DNA from: an uncultured Corynebacterium sp.
GTDB taxonomy: Bacteria > Actinomycetota > Actinomycetes > Mycobacteriales > Mycobacteriaceae
DNA: 64,000 nucleotides
NCBI GenBank assembly: GCA_943914465.1
Contig: CALUCD010000006.1
Span: 1-64,000, forward strand
Direction of reading: 5' to 3'
The position numbers and the translations under genes were made by a program. Under the pieces are notes generated by a model. The model made no database searches and was not told where the DNA came from. It saw nothing but the letters and a program-made list of their open reading frames with translations. Positions 7,873 to 18,267 of this stretch are shown here, piece by piece. How positions within the stretch are numbered: the first letter of the stretch is position 1; the number at the start of each line of letters is the position of its first letter.

Positions 7873-10020
7873 CTATGCCAGGACGACGCGGGTGATGCGC
7901 GCGAGGGCCACTCGAATCACGCGGTCAGTTGCTTCGTCGAGCGCGTCAACCTGACCCGCAGTGACCGAGAGAGGAAGTACGGTCAAGGTCTCACCGCGCC
8001 CGTGTTTGTCGACATAGCCTAATTTCACGTGGCGGCGGCTGCGGGCCGCGGCCCGCAGCAACTCCAGGGTGGTGCTGGTCGAATCTGCGGCGTCGCTCGA
8101 TCCGCCGGATTGCGCTGGTGATCGCAGTGCTTCGATGATCCGATCGATCTGCTGCTCATCCACCCGCGTCTTTTGCGGCAGCGCGGAGGGGGTCGCCCGC
8201 ACGAGAGTGGGCTCATGCTCTAACTGCAGTTCGACACCATGCTCGTCTTCCGCGCTTGGTTGGAGGCCCGCGTCGCGTAGCTGTGCCATGAGTTTATGCA
8301 GCGGCTGATCTGATACGGCAACGGTGGGTGCAAGCACCCGGAGGTTCACACGCTGAGCGGCGGTGGAGAGCATTGTGGGGTCGTCGCTACGCACATAGCT
8401 GAGAGCTTGACCTGCGCGAATAGAGCCGTGGGTGCGCGAGACGTCGTCGATAAGAAATGTCATCGCCTGTGGTGTGTCACCGACGACGTGTTGCGCAAGC
8501 CACTGGTGAATCTCGGCGGCGGTGAGACCACTGTCGTAGGCCTTACGAATCGACGCCTCCGTGACGCGCCACACACTCGCCAATCCAGCTGACTCGACGT
8601 GCGCGATGCGCTCGAGGAATCTACCGGCGTTCGAGGTGAGCGGGCCGGGCGCCAAGATCGTCATATCCGCTTGAGCAATGAGGTAGTCGACTTCCTGGGG
8701 AACAAGCGCCCTGGTAGCAGCGCTAATGTCGTCGTGGTCAAGCAGCGTGCGCAGCGGAGAGGACAATGCCAGTCGCCCTGAGTCGGGTGCTGGAGCGAGT
8801 GCACCGACCTGCTGGGCCTCCCAGACCACCGCATCGATCAGAGCGGGCCGCATGCCCGCAGCGGCCAGCGGGGCGTGAAAGAGCAGCTGCTGTTCATCCC
8901 CACCGTGGCGCACAATAGTCAACCGGGCGTGGCGTATCTCGGGGACATGCATGTCGGAGGAGAGCAGCTTGTGGCCAGCGTCAATTCGCCATGGTGAGGC
9001 AGCCCATCCGGCGAGAAGGATCGCCCACTGATCCGACAACCCGGCATCGAGCCAGCTCAACGCATCGTGTGTCGCGGCGAGGACGTCTGCATCGTTGGCG
9101 TTGCCCCGCCCGATGAGCCCAGCAGAGTCGCCAGCGGTCACCAGCAGTGCAGCCGTCGCTGGATCGCACTCCAACTGTTTACCCAAAGCGTTGAGCACCC
9201 GAACGCCGACTGTCCCGTCTTTGTTCAGCGCCACTGGTTCACGCAGCAAAACAGTGAGCAGTTGACGCAGGCGCCGCACTGTTTCAAGCCCCTGACCGGT
9301 CGCCGCTTCATCGACGGCCTGTTGTTCGGCCGGGTTGTCTTCTCGCGGTGGCGTTGGGTCGGTCAGTGGGTAGATTCGTGGCCGTTGTCCCGAGAGCACT
9401 TCCCGGACTGGCCGCGGCAGGCGGACAGTAGTCGCATCGGTGCGTACGATCAGCTCCTGCGCGATCAGGCGATCAACAGGTGAGTCTGACGCCTCCCTGC
9501 CCACAGCACCTGACGGGTGTGGCGTTGTCGTGCCTACCCCGCCAGAAGCGGCGAGGGTCTCCAATACGCGACGCTCCCGCGCAGAGAGAGATTGGATACG
9601 CTCAGCTACATCGTGGGGGGCTGTGTCTGACACCCGCCATCCGGCCGGAAGGCCAGACAGTGCCCCCGGGGCGACGCGCAACCCGGTGTTTGGCCCGTAG
9701 ACCAGTGCACGCTCCCGCAACCGTTGCACAGGGTTTGTCTCTCCGGAGCTGCTCGTGCGCACCAGATTGATCGCGGATGCGTCGATTGCATCAAGCTCCG
9801 CACCCATGGCGCCCAGTTGCTCGAGGGCATGGAGGTCCGCGGCGTTGAGGCTACGTAATGTGTGCGCGACAGAGCCGGCAAGTCCAAGCCGTGTGGCAAG
9901 GGCGCCGACAGATGGTGGCGTGGGGAAGAATGCATCTGGTCTATGCGCAATGAGCGTGCGAAGCTCGGTGTCGCTCAGGGTGCTCAGTGCGTCCGCAAAG
10001 GTAGCCATTTCGTTGCTCAT
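7873..10020 (-). CDS. Helicase-associated protein, Rv0862c-like
   Basis: A large protein of about 715 residues resembling mycobacterial Rv0862c, annotated as helicase-C or XPB/Ssl2-like domain containing. I see no Walker A or DEAD-type motif, so it is not itself a complete helicase; the recognisable parts are an N-terminal leucine-rich helical region (SDTELRTLIAHRPDAFF) and a C-terminal WYL-like beta segment (HVKLGYVDKHGRGETLTVLPLS). I placed the start at the ATG at 10020; 10008 or the 10053 ATG are alternatives and no strong ribosome-binding site decides. In mycobacteria the gene lies beside XPB, suggesting a joint role in DNA repair. That role is inferred. Confidence 0.82.
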   Translation of the reverse strand: MSNEMATFADALSTLSDTELRTLIAHRPDAFFPTPPSVGALATRLGLAGSVAHTLRSLNAADLHALEQLGAMGAELDAIDASAINLVRTSSSGETNPVQRLRERALVYGPNTGLRVAPGALSGLPAGWRVSDTAPHDVAERIQSLSARERRVLETLAASGGVGTTTPHPSGAVGREASDSPVDRLIAQELIVRTDATTVRLPRPVREVLSGQRPRIYPLTDPTPPREDNPAEQQAVDEAATGQGLETVRRLRQLLTVLLREPVALNKDGTVGVRVLNALGKQLECDPATAALLVTAGDSAGLIGRGNANDADVLAATHDALSWLDAGLSDQWAILLAGWAASPWRIDAGHKLLSSDMHVPEIRHARLTIVRHGGDEQQLLFHAPLAAAGMRPALIDAVVWEAQQVGALAPAPDSGRLALSSPLRTLLDHDDISAATRALVPQEVDYLIAQADMTILAPGPLTSNAGRFLERIAHVESAGLASVWRVTEASIRKAYDSGLTAAEIHQWLAQHVVGDTPQAMTFLIDDVSRTHGSIRAGQALSYVRSDDPTMLSTAAQRVNLRVLAPTVAVSDQPLHKLMAQLRDAGLQPSAEDEHGVELQLEHEPTLVRATPSALPQKTRVDEQQIDRIIEALRSPAQSGGSSDAADSTSTTLELLRAAARSRRHVKLGYVDKHGRGETLTVLPLSVTAGQVDALDEATDRVIRVALARITRVVLA

Positions 10021-10061
10021 GGTACGTGCGTTTCGTCCACGAACATGAAACAATAGAGTTT

Positions 10062-10256
10062 ATGGCTAAAGATGCAGCAAAGATCGGCCGTGCGAACCCG
10101 GCATGGCCCGCCCACATCCCTGGTAACGGGCACCCGGTGACCGAAATTTCGTCGAAGCTCACCGGTGCGAATAGTCCCTTCGGCAACGAGCTGGTGTTAC
10201 CGCTTCCCCCGGAGCAAACCGGGTATGTGCATCCGACGACTCGCCTGAACGGCTAG
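10062..10256 (+). CDS. Small conserved protein, Rv0863-like
   Basis: A 64-residue protein starting MAKDAAKIGR and rich in Pro, Gly and Asn, with no signal peptide or membrane segment. It is divergent from the Rv0862c-like gene with about 40 bases between starts, the same arrangement as Rv0862c/Rv0863 in mycobacteria, which supports a real gene. An in-frame ATG at 10026 exists but would overlap the presumed shared promoter region, so 10062 is preferred. A strong symmetrical terminator follows at 10319. Function is unknown. Confidence 0.7.
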   Translation: MAKDAAKIGRANPAWPAHIPGNGHPVTEISSKLTGANSPFGNELVLPLPPEQTGYVHPTTRLNG

Positions 10257-10318
10257 GCAGATCTCACTCAAACTAGCGCGGCTCTACTGGGCGCGGTTGT
10301 GAGATGGCTGCTCCATAC

Positions 10319-10352
10319 AAAAAATGACCGGCTCCCCGATACTGGGGAGCCG
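10319..10352. terminator. Bidirectional rho-independent terminator
   Basis: A perfect inverted repeat: a GACCGGCTCCCC arm, a GATACT loop and a GGGGAGCCGGTC arm, flanked by six A on the left and six T on the right. It lies between the plus-strand gene ending at 10256 and the minus-strand rpf ending at 10440, so it can end transcription from both sides. Confidence 0.93.
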
Positions 10353-10439
10353 GTCATTTTTTATTTCCCGTGGTGCGCTAGGCGCAGACTGGTTTGCCGA
10401 AGCAACCCTGCACCTGCCCAGCGCACTCAGGGACAGGGT

Positions 10440-12263
<1,824 letters not shown>

Positions 12264-12453
12264 CTATACTGTGATGACTACAGCAGCGCGAGCGGCGGTC
12301 AAACCGCGACCCCCAGCCCGTGCCGTGTTGCAGGAAATCCTAACGTTTTGTAACGATTGAATCTCGGAAATTCTTCGGATTCGACGACAGTAGACCGTGA
12401 AATCCCGGGAAGTTTCTGTATAGACACTGCTAAAAGGAAGTCTTACACCTGTC

Positions 12454-12469
12454 TGTGATATGCCTCACT
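12454..12469. promoter_or_regulatory. Candidate GlxR (CRP-type) operator
   Basis: TGTGATATGCCTCACT matches the corynebacterial GlxR consensus TGTGA-N6-TCACA at nine of ten fixed positions. It is centred about 40 bases upstream of the putative csp -10 at 12503, a usual place for CRP-type activation, and could also act on rpf. GlxR control of rpf genes is known in C. glutamicum; the site itself is a pattern match. Confidence 0.55.
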
Positions 12470-12502
12470 ATTGCTGGTTCGGGTGTAACTCGGTTCGGCT
12501 TG

Positions 12503-12508
12503 TATACT
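12503..12508 (+). promoter_or_regulatory. Candidate -10 box of the cold-shock gene
   Basis: TATACT sits 53 bases before the cold-shock ATG, downstream of the GlxR-like site. No clear -35 hexamer is visible at the usual spacing, which would fit an activator-dependent promoter. GGAGGA at about 12550 is the ribosome-binding site. Confidence 0.4.
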
Positions 12509-12560
12509 TGCGTCTTTCGTTATCTGTTCACGGCCGCCGTCCACAGCTGGAGGATTTGGA

Positions 12561-12944
12561 ATGCCTATTGGGAAGGTGAAGTGGTACGACACGGATAAAG
12601 GGTTCGGATTCGCATCCAACCCTGGTGATGACGACGTCTTCATCGGGAAAGGTGTTCTACCGGAAGGTGTTGATGAACTCGTTCCGGGCCAACGTATTGA
12701 ATTCGATTTCGCAGCCGGGCGGCGGGGGCCACAGGCACTGAGGATCAAGATCCTGGACACCCCAAAGCGGCGACAGGCGCACCGGCGTAAGCCGGAGGAG
12801 CTTGGCAGCATGCTCGCAGATGTGATGACGATGATTGAAACCCAAATCCAACCCGCTCTCACATCTGGGCACTATCCAGACCGGAAGGAAAGCCATCAGG
12901 TCGCCGAAATCCTGCGTGCGGTGGCTAAAGAGCTCGATGGATAA
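12561..12944 (+). CDS. cspB: Cold-shock protein with C-terminal extension (CspB-like)
   Basis: A 127-residue protein. Residues 1-66 form the cold-shock domain with RNP1-like KGFGFAS and the opening GKVKWYDTDKGFGF. Residues 67-127 are a basic then helical extension (RRQAHRRKPEEL, ending VAEILRAVAKELDG), which matches the longer mycobacterial CspB (Rv0871) rather than the 67-residue CspA type. It likely binds single-stranded RNA or DNA. RNP2 is altered: the position normally reading VFVH is VFIG here. The gene is single and possibly under GlxR. Confidence 0.88.
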   Translation: MPIGKVKWYDTDKGFGFASNPGDDDVFIGKGVLPEGVDELVPGQRIEFDFAAGRRGPQALRIKILDTPKRRQAHRRKPEELGSMLADVMTMIETQIQPALTSGHYPDRKESHQVAEILRAVAKELDG

Positions 12945-12955
12945 TGAGTAGCTAG

Positions 12956-13489
12956 CTACTCGACACCGTCGAAGCCGACGGACCATGTCGCCAGGACCGG
13001 GATCTCGTCTCCATGCTCGTTGTGGTCGATTCCTAAGGCAGACACTTCCCCAACAATCAGCTTCGCACCCGACTCGGTCACGGCATCCACGGTGTACTGC
13101 TCGGCCTCTGCAGAGGTGAAAACAACCTCGTTGTTCGCAGCTGGATCGTCGTAGACTACCAGCAATCGCCAGCTCATTGCGGCAATTTCACGCGGGACAG
13201 TGAAGGTGACGGGATTGTCGTCGAGCGGCACAGAGGGAGGCTGGCCACCTGGGCACTCTGCATCGAGCTCGCAGACTGTGTACGGGGGGATCTCATGGCT
13301 ATGACCTGCCGACTCCACCGTGATGTGCAGGTCGCGCACCGGGGTCGTTGGCTGGGAGCGCTGCCACTCCAAAAACGCGTAGATGCCAACAACGAGCGCA
13401 ATAGCCGCCACCGCGATGGCCATAAAGGGCAGCCATTTCCGTTCGTGCCGAGGTGTGGACTGCGCTGGTGTCGCTGACATGGCTGGCAT
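12956..13489 (-). CDS. DUF2771-like membrane-anchored protein
   Basis: A protein of about 177 residues with a basic N-terminus (RHERKWLPF), one membrane segment (FMAIAVAAIALVVGIYAFL) and an extracytoplasmic beta-rich domain with one Cys pair in VCELDAECPGG, probably disulfide-bonded. It resembles the DUF2771 family of Corynebacteriales. The ATG at 13489 begins one base after the stop of the upstream cyclotransferase gene, so the two are co-translated; 13480 is an alternative start. Function is unknown. Confidence 0.72.
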   Translation of the reverse strand: MPAMSATPAQSTPRHERKWLPFMAIAVAAIALVVGIYAFLEWQRSQPTTPVRDLHITVESAGHSHEIPPYTVCELDAECPGGQPPSVPLDDNPVTFTVPREIAAMSWRLLVVYDDPAANNEVVFTSAEAEQYTVDAVTESGAKLIVGEVSALGIDHNEHGDEIPVLATWSVGFDGVE

Positions 13490-13490
13490 T

Positions 13491-14324
13491 CTATCCAGCT
13501 GGGACAAACCGGACCCGATAGAGGTCCGGCCACCGCTTTCCGCTGAGGTAAAACTCGTCAGTGCCTGGGATATGTGCAATGCCGTTCAGTACGTTATCTG
13601 GATCTGGCTCGGCGTTATTCGGCACAGTTGCGGCGTCAATGACGGCGGTGACCGTGCCGCTTGAGGCGTCAATGCGAACAATATCGGTCGTGGTAAAGAT
13701 GTTGGCGTAAATATCGTTGCCGACACACTCCAACTCGTTCAAGTGCGTAACTGGCTCATTGTCGAGCGTGACTTCAAATCGCTCGCGTTCTTCAAATGTG
13801 CGTGGGTCCATCCGACGCAGCTGGGCGGTGCCATCGGAGAGGATCACTTCATCGGCCTCCGGGCGATAGCAAAGCCCCCAGCCCTCGCCCTCGTACGAAA
13901 CCCTTTCAGCTTCCTCTAAGCTTTCGGCGTCGCGTTTCATTGCGACGCCGTGTTGCCACGTGAGCTGCCACACTGAGGCGTCGACACGCGTGATGCCCTC
14001 GCCGAAGAACGCGGGATCGATCGCCTGTGATGCGACCTCGTCACCGCCGAGGGTGCGACGGTAAATACGCGACTTGCCGGGTTGCCCGGTGCCGACGTAG
14101 AGCGTGCCATCGGGGGCGAGTTCAAGCCCCTGCGTGAAGCTCGACGAGTCAAAGTCAAAACGTTCCTGGACCTCTGCCACCAACTGCTCGGCGTTGCTGT
14201 CGTGCGGTGACTGCTGCGTCTCATCTTGCACATCCGGTTTCACACACGACGCGACGACGAAGAACGCCGCAGCCACACCCAGTACAACGCCGCAGCGCGA
14301 ATACCACTGACTCATGCGCTTCAT
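13491..14324 (-). CDS. Glutaminyl-peptide cyclotransferase lipoprotein
   Basis: A 277-residue protein starting MKRMSQWY, with a lipoprotein signal whose lipobox is VVASC (Cys about residue 27). The mature part is a beta-propeller of the glutamine cyclotransferase family: FTQGLELAPDGTLYVGTG, then GEGITRV, WQLTWQHGVA, GEGWGLCYR and LNELECVGNDIYANIF are characteristic blades. These enzymes convert N-terminal Gln to pyroglutamate; here it would act on exported proteins at the outer face of the membrane. The frame extends further upstream to 14528 but that part overlaps the divergent gene. Start choice rests on the lipoprotein signal and GGTGGGG ahead of the ATG. Confidence 0.85.
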   Translation of the reverse strand: MKRMSQWYSRCGVVLGVAAAFFVVASCVKPDVQDETQQSPHDSNAEQLVAEVQERFDFDSSSFTQGLELAPDGTLYVGTGQPGKSRIYRRTLGGDEVASQAIDPAFFGEGITRVDASVWQLTWQHGVAMKRDAESLEEAERVSYEGEGWGLCYRPEADEVILSDGTAQLRRMDPRTFEERERFEVTLDNEPVTHLNELECVGNDIYANIFTTTDIVRIDASSGTVTAVIDAATVPNNAEPDPDNVLNGIAHIPGTDEFYLSGKRWPDLYRVRFVPAG

Positions 14325-14371
14325 CTTGCCCCACCACGTGTGTCCGAGGTATGCGCCATGCGCATAATGGA

Positions 14372-15070
14372 ATGGTGACTGACTCAAAACACCGACCTCG
14401 GACACGCTCCCGGCGCCGCGCAGCCGCGCAGTCGCCACTGCTCGCATCGCCTGCAGTGGATGCCGCGCGCAGTGCCCTTGAAGACGTTGCCAGTACCGAC
14501 GAGATCGGTGAACACATCGGGTGCGCAAATTTGAGCGAGCACGTGGCCACTCACCGGTTTGCCGCCACCGTCGCTGGATACCCCGGTTGGGAGTGGAACG
14601 TCGTCGTCGCGTGGGCGACCGGTGCTGACCGTGTCACTATCAATGAGGTCGCGTTGGTGCCCGCAAATGGTGCTCTGGAGGCACCCGACTGGGTCCCGTA
14701 CGCTGAACGCCTGCTGCCCGGGGACCTCGGCCCCGGTGACATCATGGAACTGGCACCCGGGGATCGCCGGGTCACGGACGATTCGATGTCACGCCACGCC
14801 ATTACCTTTCCCGGGCGCGAGACCAAGCGCTACCTGACGGAGGAAGGTCTGCGTGACGCGGAGACCCGCTGGCGCACCGGTGACTATGGCCCGAACAGTG
14901 AGTTCGCGGAAAAAGCTTCACTGCACTGTCGCAGTTGCGCGTTCTTGCTGCCTCTCGGTGAACCGGTCGGGGACAACTTTGGCATTTGCACGAATGAGTA
15001 CTCGGCCGACGGCCGAGTAGTAGCGGCTTCATACGGTTGTGGTGCTCATTCCGATACGACGGTCGGGTGA
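14372..15070 (+). CDS. DUF3027-like protein
   Basis: A 232-residue soluble protein resembling the actinobacterial DUF3027 family. It starts with a basic tail (SKHRPRTRSRRRAAAQ). The core includes HVATHRFAATVAGYPGWEW and a C-terminal HCRSCAFLLPL with further Cys in FGICTNEYSADG and YGCGAH, spaced as a possible metal-binding cluster. The start is ATGGTG at 14372. A CATAAT hexamer ends only a few bases upstream, so a leaderless mRNA is possible. It is divergent from the cyclotransferase gene with a 47-base gap. Function is unknown. Confidence 0.75.
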   Translation: MVTDSKHRPRTRSRRRAAAQSPLLASPAVDAARSALEDVASTDEIGEHIGCANLSEHVATHRFAATVAGYPGWEWNVVVAWATGADRVTINEVALVPANGALEAPDWVPYAERLLPGDLGPGDIMELAPGDRRVTDDSMSRHAITFPGRETKRYLTEEGLRDAETRWRTGDYGPNSEFAEKASLHCRSCAFLLPLGEPVGDNFGICTNEYSADGRVVAASYGCGAHSDTTVG

Positions 15071-15092
15071 CCTGGCGCGGCCGTCGGTGTGA

Positions 15093-15779
15093 TCAAACCG
15101 ACACAGCCAGGGCTCGGCGCGCCTCGTTAATCTCACGGTGGGACGGCACCCCATCTCGGTTCACGACGAGTCGCGCCGGGCGTCGAGTTCCGTATTCCAA
15201 CCATGTTTCGACTAATCGGGCTCCGTAGACGGGATCAATGATCCAGACTTCGTTGCTCATCAACGCAGCCATGTCGAACCCGCCGGGGTTGTGGACAACG
15301 TGGATGCCGTAGGTAGTCAGAAGATCAACTATCCCGTCAAGTGCTACCGAGCGTGGGGAGTGGTGATGCGACGACAGGGTGATCCGCCCCGGCTCCACAA
15401 TCAGAAGCGGGTGCACGATGGCGGAGAGGATCCGCCCGGATGCGTGCGCAAGCAAACCATCGTCAGCCGGTATCTGCGCAAGCATTGTGCGTTGCCAACC
15501 AAGGTCGGGGCCTAGATGGTCTGGATGGGCGCGTTCATCGGCGACCGGTTCCGCCAGCACGGTGATCTCAGGCGCTGCGGGGGGAAGCGGACGCAGCATG
15601 AGTGAGGCGGCACCACCAGCGACCTCGAGCACTGCGCGTCGCGTGCCCCCAACGTCTGCCAGCTGAATGCGCAAACGCTGAAGTTCGGTCGGGCGCACGC
15701 CAAGGTTGCGCAGCGCTTGCTCGTAGCGGGCCGCGTCGATGACTGCTCCCTGCGACACCACAAAGTTGAAAACGTCCAC
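15093..15779 (-). CDS. Degenerate PLP fold-type IV (aminodeoxychorismate lyase-like) protein
   Basis: A 228-residue protein. The block GPDLGWQRTMLAQIPADDGLL, then SGRILSAIVHPLLIVEPG and MSNEVWIIDPVYGARLVETW follow the layout of class IV aminotransferases such as 4-amino-4-deoxychorismate lyase. The position of the catalytic PLP Lys (G-I-K-H-L-N-R in E. coli PabC) appears to be Asp, and I find no Lys anywhere in the protein. The usual Glu of the second PLP motif is also gone. It is therefore probably not a PLP enzyme, although the fold is likely kept. What it does instead is unknown. Confidence 0.6.
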   Translation of the reverse strand: MDVFNFVVSQGAVIDAARYEQALRNLGVRPTELQRLRIQLADVGGTRRAVLEVAGGAASLMLRPLPPAAPEITVLAEPVADERAHPDHLGPDLGWQRTMLAQIPADDGLLAHASGRILSAIVHPLLIVEPGRITLSSHHHSPRSVALDGIVDLLTTYGIHVVHNPGGFDMAALMSNEVWIIDPVYGARLVETWLEYGTRRPARLVVNRDGVPSHREINEARRALAVSV

Positions 15780-15923
15780 GTGATCCCTATCGCTTGCTGC
15801 TCACTTTCCTGGTTCGGGTCGACCTGTGCCGTAGGTTGCATATTTGGAAAAACTGGCCCTGGGGTGGGAATCTATGACAGGCGTTTTTCATCAACCATCC
15901 CAGGATAAGGGGATTGCACAGCA

Positions 15924-17396
15924 GTGACTACCGGTAACCCAGGTGCCGCCGATCGCCCGGCCCCCAGCCGTACGTCGAGCGGACTCGATCGATTTTTTCA
16001 CATTACGGAGCGTGGTTCCAGCGTTGGCACCGAGGTTCGTGCCGGCGTAGTGACCTTCTTCGCAATGGCCTACATTGTGCTGCTCAACCCGCTGATCATC
16101 GGCACCAGCCCCGACCGGGACGGGGTTGTGCTGGGCATCCCACAAGTCGCGGCTGTGACTGCGTTGGTTGCGGGATTGATGTGTATTGCCTTCGGGGTGA
16201 TCGCGAAATATCCCTTTGGCATTGCCACCGGTTTAGGCCTGAATACGTTGGTGGCGGTAACCCTGGTCGGGCAGCAGGGGCTGACCTGGCCGGAAGCGAT
16301 GGGTTTGGTTGTTATTGACGGCATTATTATCTGCATCCTTGCCGTCACGGGGTTTCGGACGGCGGTGTTCAACGCTATCCCTGACTCGATGAAGGTGGCC
16401 ATGAGTGTCGGGATTGGCATGTTCATCGCGATGATTGGTCTGGTTGACGCGGGTTTCGTACGCCGGGTACCTGACGCCGCTATGACCACTGTGCCAGTGC
16501 AGCTTGGCTTTGAGGGGTCAATCGCATCCTGGCCGACCTTAGTTTTTGTCGTGGGCTTGATCATCTGCGGGTTCATGGTCACCCGCAACGTGCGTGGGGG
16601 GTTGTTTTTCGGCATCGTCGCCACCACTGTGATCGCCATGATCGTCGAGGCGCTAACCGGCACCGGCTCGTCTGCTGATGACCCACACGGATGGTCGCTT
16701 GCGGTCCCGCAGCTTCCTGAATCACTTGGGGGAGTCCCCGATCTTTCATTGGTCGGTAACGTCGATCTCCTCGGCGCGTTCATCAATGCTGGCGCGGTTG
16801 CCGCTTCACTGATGGTCTTCACGCTCGTGCTCGCTAACTTTTTTGACGCAATGGGCACGATGACAGCGCTTGGCCGCCAGGCAGGGGTGACGGATGAGAA
16901 CGGAAATCTCCCGGATATGAAGCGCGCCTTGGCCGTGGAGGGATTTGGCGCAGTGGCGGGCGGTTTCGCCTCGGCCTCGTCGAACACGGTGTACGTTGAT
17001 TCGTCCGCAGGCATTGCCGACGGTGCCCGTACCGGTCTGGCTAATGTTGTCACCGGCGTGTTGTTTCTGGCCGCGATGTTTTTCACCCCCCTGTATGAAA
17101 TTGTGCCGATTGAGGCTGCCGCTCCGGTGCTCGTCGTGGTCGGGGCACTGATGATGATGCAGGTCGGTTCAATTGAGTGGGCCCAATTCCATATCGCTCT
17201 GCCGGCGTTTCTCACCATTGTGGTGATGCCGTTTACCTACTCCATTGCCAACGGCATCGGCGTTGGTTTTATCGCGTTTACCGCGATGGCCCTGTTCGCG
17301 GGGAAAGCCAAGGACATCCATTGGATCATGTGGCTTATCTCTGCGCTGTTCATCATCTACTTCGTACAGGGGCCGTTGCTGGCCGCGTTGAGTTAG
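15924..17396 (+). CDS. NCS2 (AzgA-like) purine permease
   Basis: A 490-residue integral membrane protein with about 12-14 segments, of the AzgA branch of the nucleobase-cation symporter 2 family. Typical stretches are TEVRAGVVTFFAMAYIVLLNP, FGIATGLGLN, LANFFDAMGTM and the family motif GFASASSNTVYVDSSAGIADGARTGLANVVTG. It should import hypoxanthine, guanine or adenine; which one is not decided by sequence. GTG start at 15924 with AAGGGGA ahead. The stop lies ten bases before the next gene, a possible read-through pair. Confidence 0.92.
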   Translation: MTTGNPGAADRPAPSRTSSGLDRFFHITERGSSVGTEVRAGVVTFFAMAYIVLLNPLIIGTSPDRDGVVLGIPQVAAVTALVAGLMCIAFGVIAKYPFGIATGLGLNTLVAVTLVGQQGLTWPEAMGLVVIDGIIICILAVTGFRTAVFNAIPDSMKVAMSVGIGMFIAMIGLVDAGFVRRVPDAAMTTVPVQLGFEGSIASWPTLVFVVGLIICGFMVTRNVRGGLFFGIVATTVIAMIVEALTGTGSSADDPHGWSLAVPQLPESLGGVPDLSLVGNVDLLGAFINAGAVAASLMVFTLVLANFFDAMGTMTALGRQAGVTDENGNLPDMKRALAVEGFGAVAGGFASASSNTVYVDSSAGIADGARTGLANVVTGVLFLAAMFFTPLYEIVPIEAAAPVLVVVGALMMMQVGSIEWAQFHIALPAFLTIVVMPFTYSIANGIGVGFIAFTAMALFAGKAKDIHWIMWLISALFIIYFVQGPLLAALS

Positions 17397-17406
17397 CGGG
17401 GCGCGC

Positions 17407-18267
17407 GTGCGTATCGACGCTGCCTCGAGCCCTTTGCTCGATGACATTCGAGACCTCAAACACTCAGATGCAAAAAAGGGGTTGGTCTTCGCTGAGGGGC
17501 CGCTCATCTGCGAGCGGATGCTCGAATCCCGGTTCCCAGTCCGCGCCATCTTTGGTTTCGGTGGGCGGCTGGCAACATTTCTTGCACAACATGAGGCGCA
17601 GTTGTCCGCGCGAAACATCCCGGTCTACGAGCTGACGAGGCAAGTGATGGGTGAGGTTGCCGGCTATGACATGCACCGGGGCCTGCTCGCATCTGCGGAT
17701 AGACCCGAGCCGCTTTCGCCCGCCGAGGTGATCAACGATGCGCGAACGGTCATCGTTCTGGAGGGGGTTGGGGATCACGAAAATATCGGCGCAATCTTCA
17801 GAAACGCCGCAGGCTTCGGCGTCGATGCCGTCCTCTTTGGAGCGTCGACCGCAGACCCGCTGTACCGGCGTAGCGTGCGTGTGTCCATGGGCCACGTGCT
17901 TCGCACTCCCTTTGCCCATCTCGGGGGCAAGCCCACCACATGGCAGCGCAGTCTTGATCAGCTGCGTGAGGCCGGATTCTGGATTGTTGCGCTTACACCG
18001 GCCGGTGACGCCGTCGAGCTCAGCGGCGCGCTGCTTGACCCCGTAACTGGCGTGCAGCGTTCGAAGGTGGCGTTCCTTGTCGGTGGGGAGGGGCCTGGGC
18101 TCACCGAACACGCGATGCGCGCTGCCGATGTCAGGGCGCAGATTCCGATGGCGCCCGGGACCGATTCACTCAACGTAGCAACCAGCGCCGCGATCGCATT
18201 CTATGAACGGGTGAGAACGAGCCCAGAGCACCTCAGCGGTCTGAATGACGGATCCGCTCCGCGATAA
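17407..18267 (+). CDS. SpoU/TrmH-family RNA methyltransferase
   Basis: A 286-residue SPOUT methyltransferase. An N-terminal substrate-binding domain (FAEGPLICERMLES) precedes the knotted catalytic domain, with motif 1 NIGAIFRNAAGFGVDAVLF, motif 2 FLVGGEGPGLTE and motif 3 MAPGTDSLNVATSAAIAFYE. It 2'-O-methylates a ribose in rRNA or tRNA; the exact target is not predictable. GTG start at 17407, ten bases after the permease stop. Its 3' end overlaps the convergent gene at 18233 by 35 bases. Confidence 0.9.
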   Translation: MRIDAASSPLLDDIRDLKHSDAKKGLVFAEGPLICERMLESRFPVRAIFGFGGRLATFLAQHEAQLSARNIPVYELTRQVMGEVAGYDMHRGLLASADRPEPLSPAEVINDARTVIVLEGVGDHENIGAIFRNAAGFGVDAVLFGASTADPLYRRSVRVSMGHVLRTPFAHLGGKPTTWQRSLDQLREAGFWIVALTPAGDAVELSGALLDPVTGVQRSKVAFLVGGEGPGLTEHAMRAADVRAQIPMAPGTDSLNVATSAAIAFYERVRTSPEHLSGLNDGSAPR

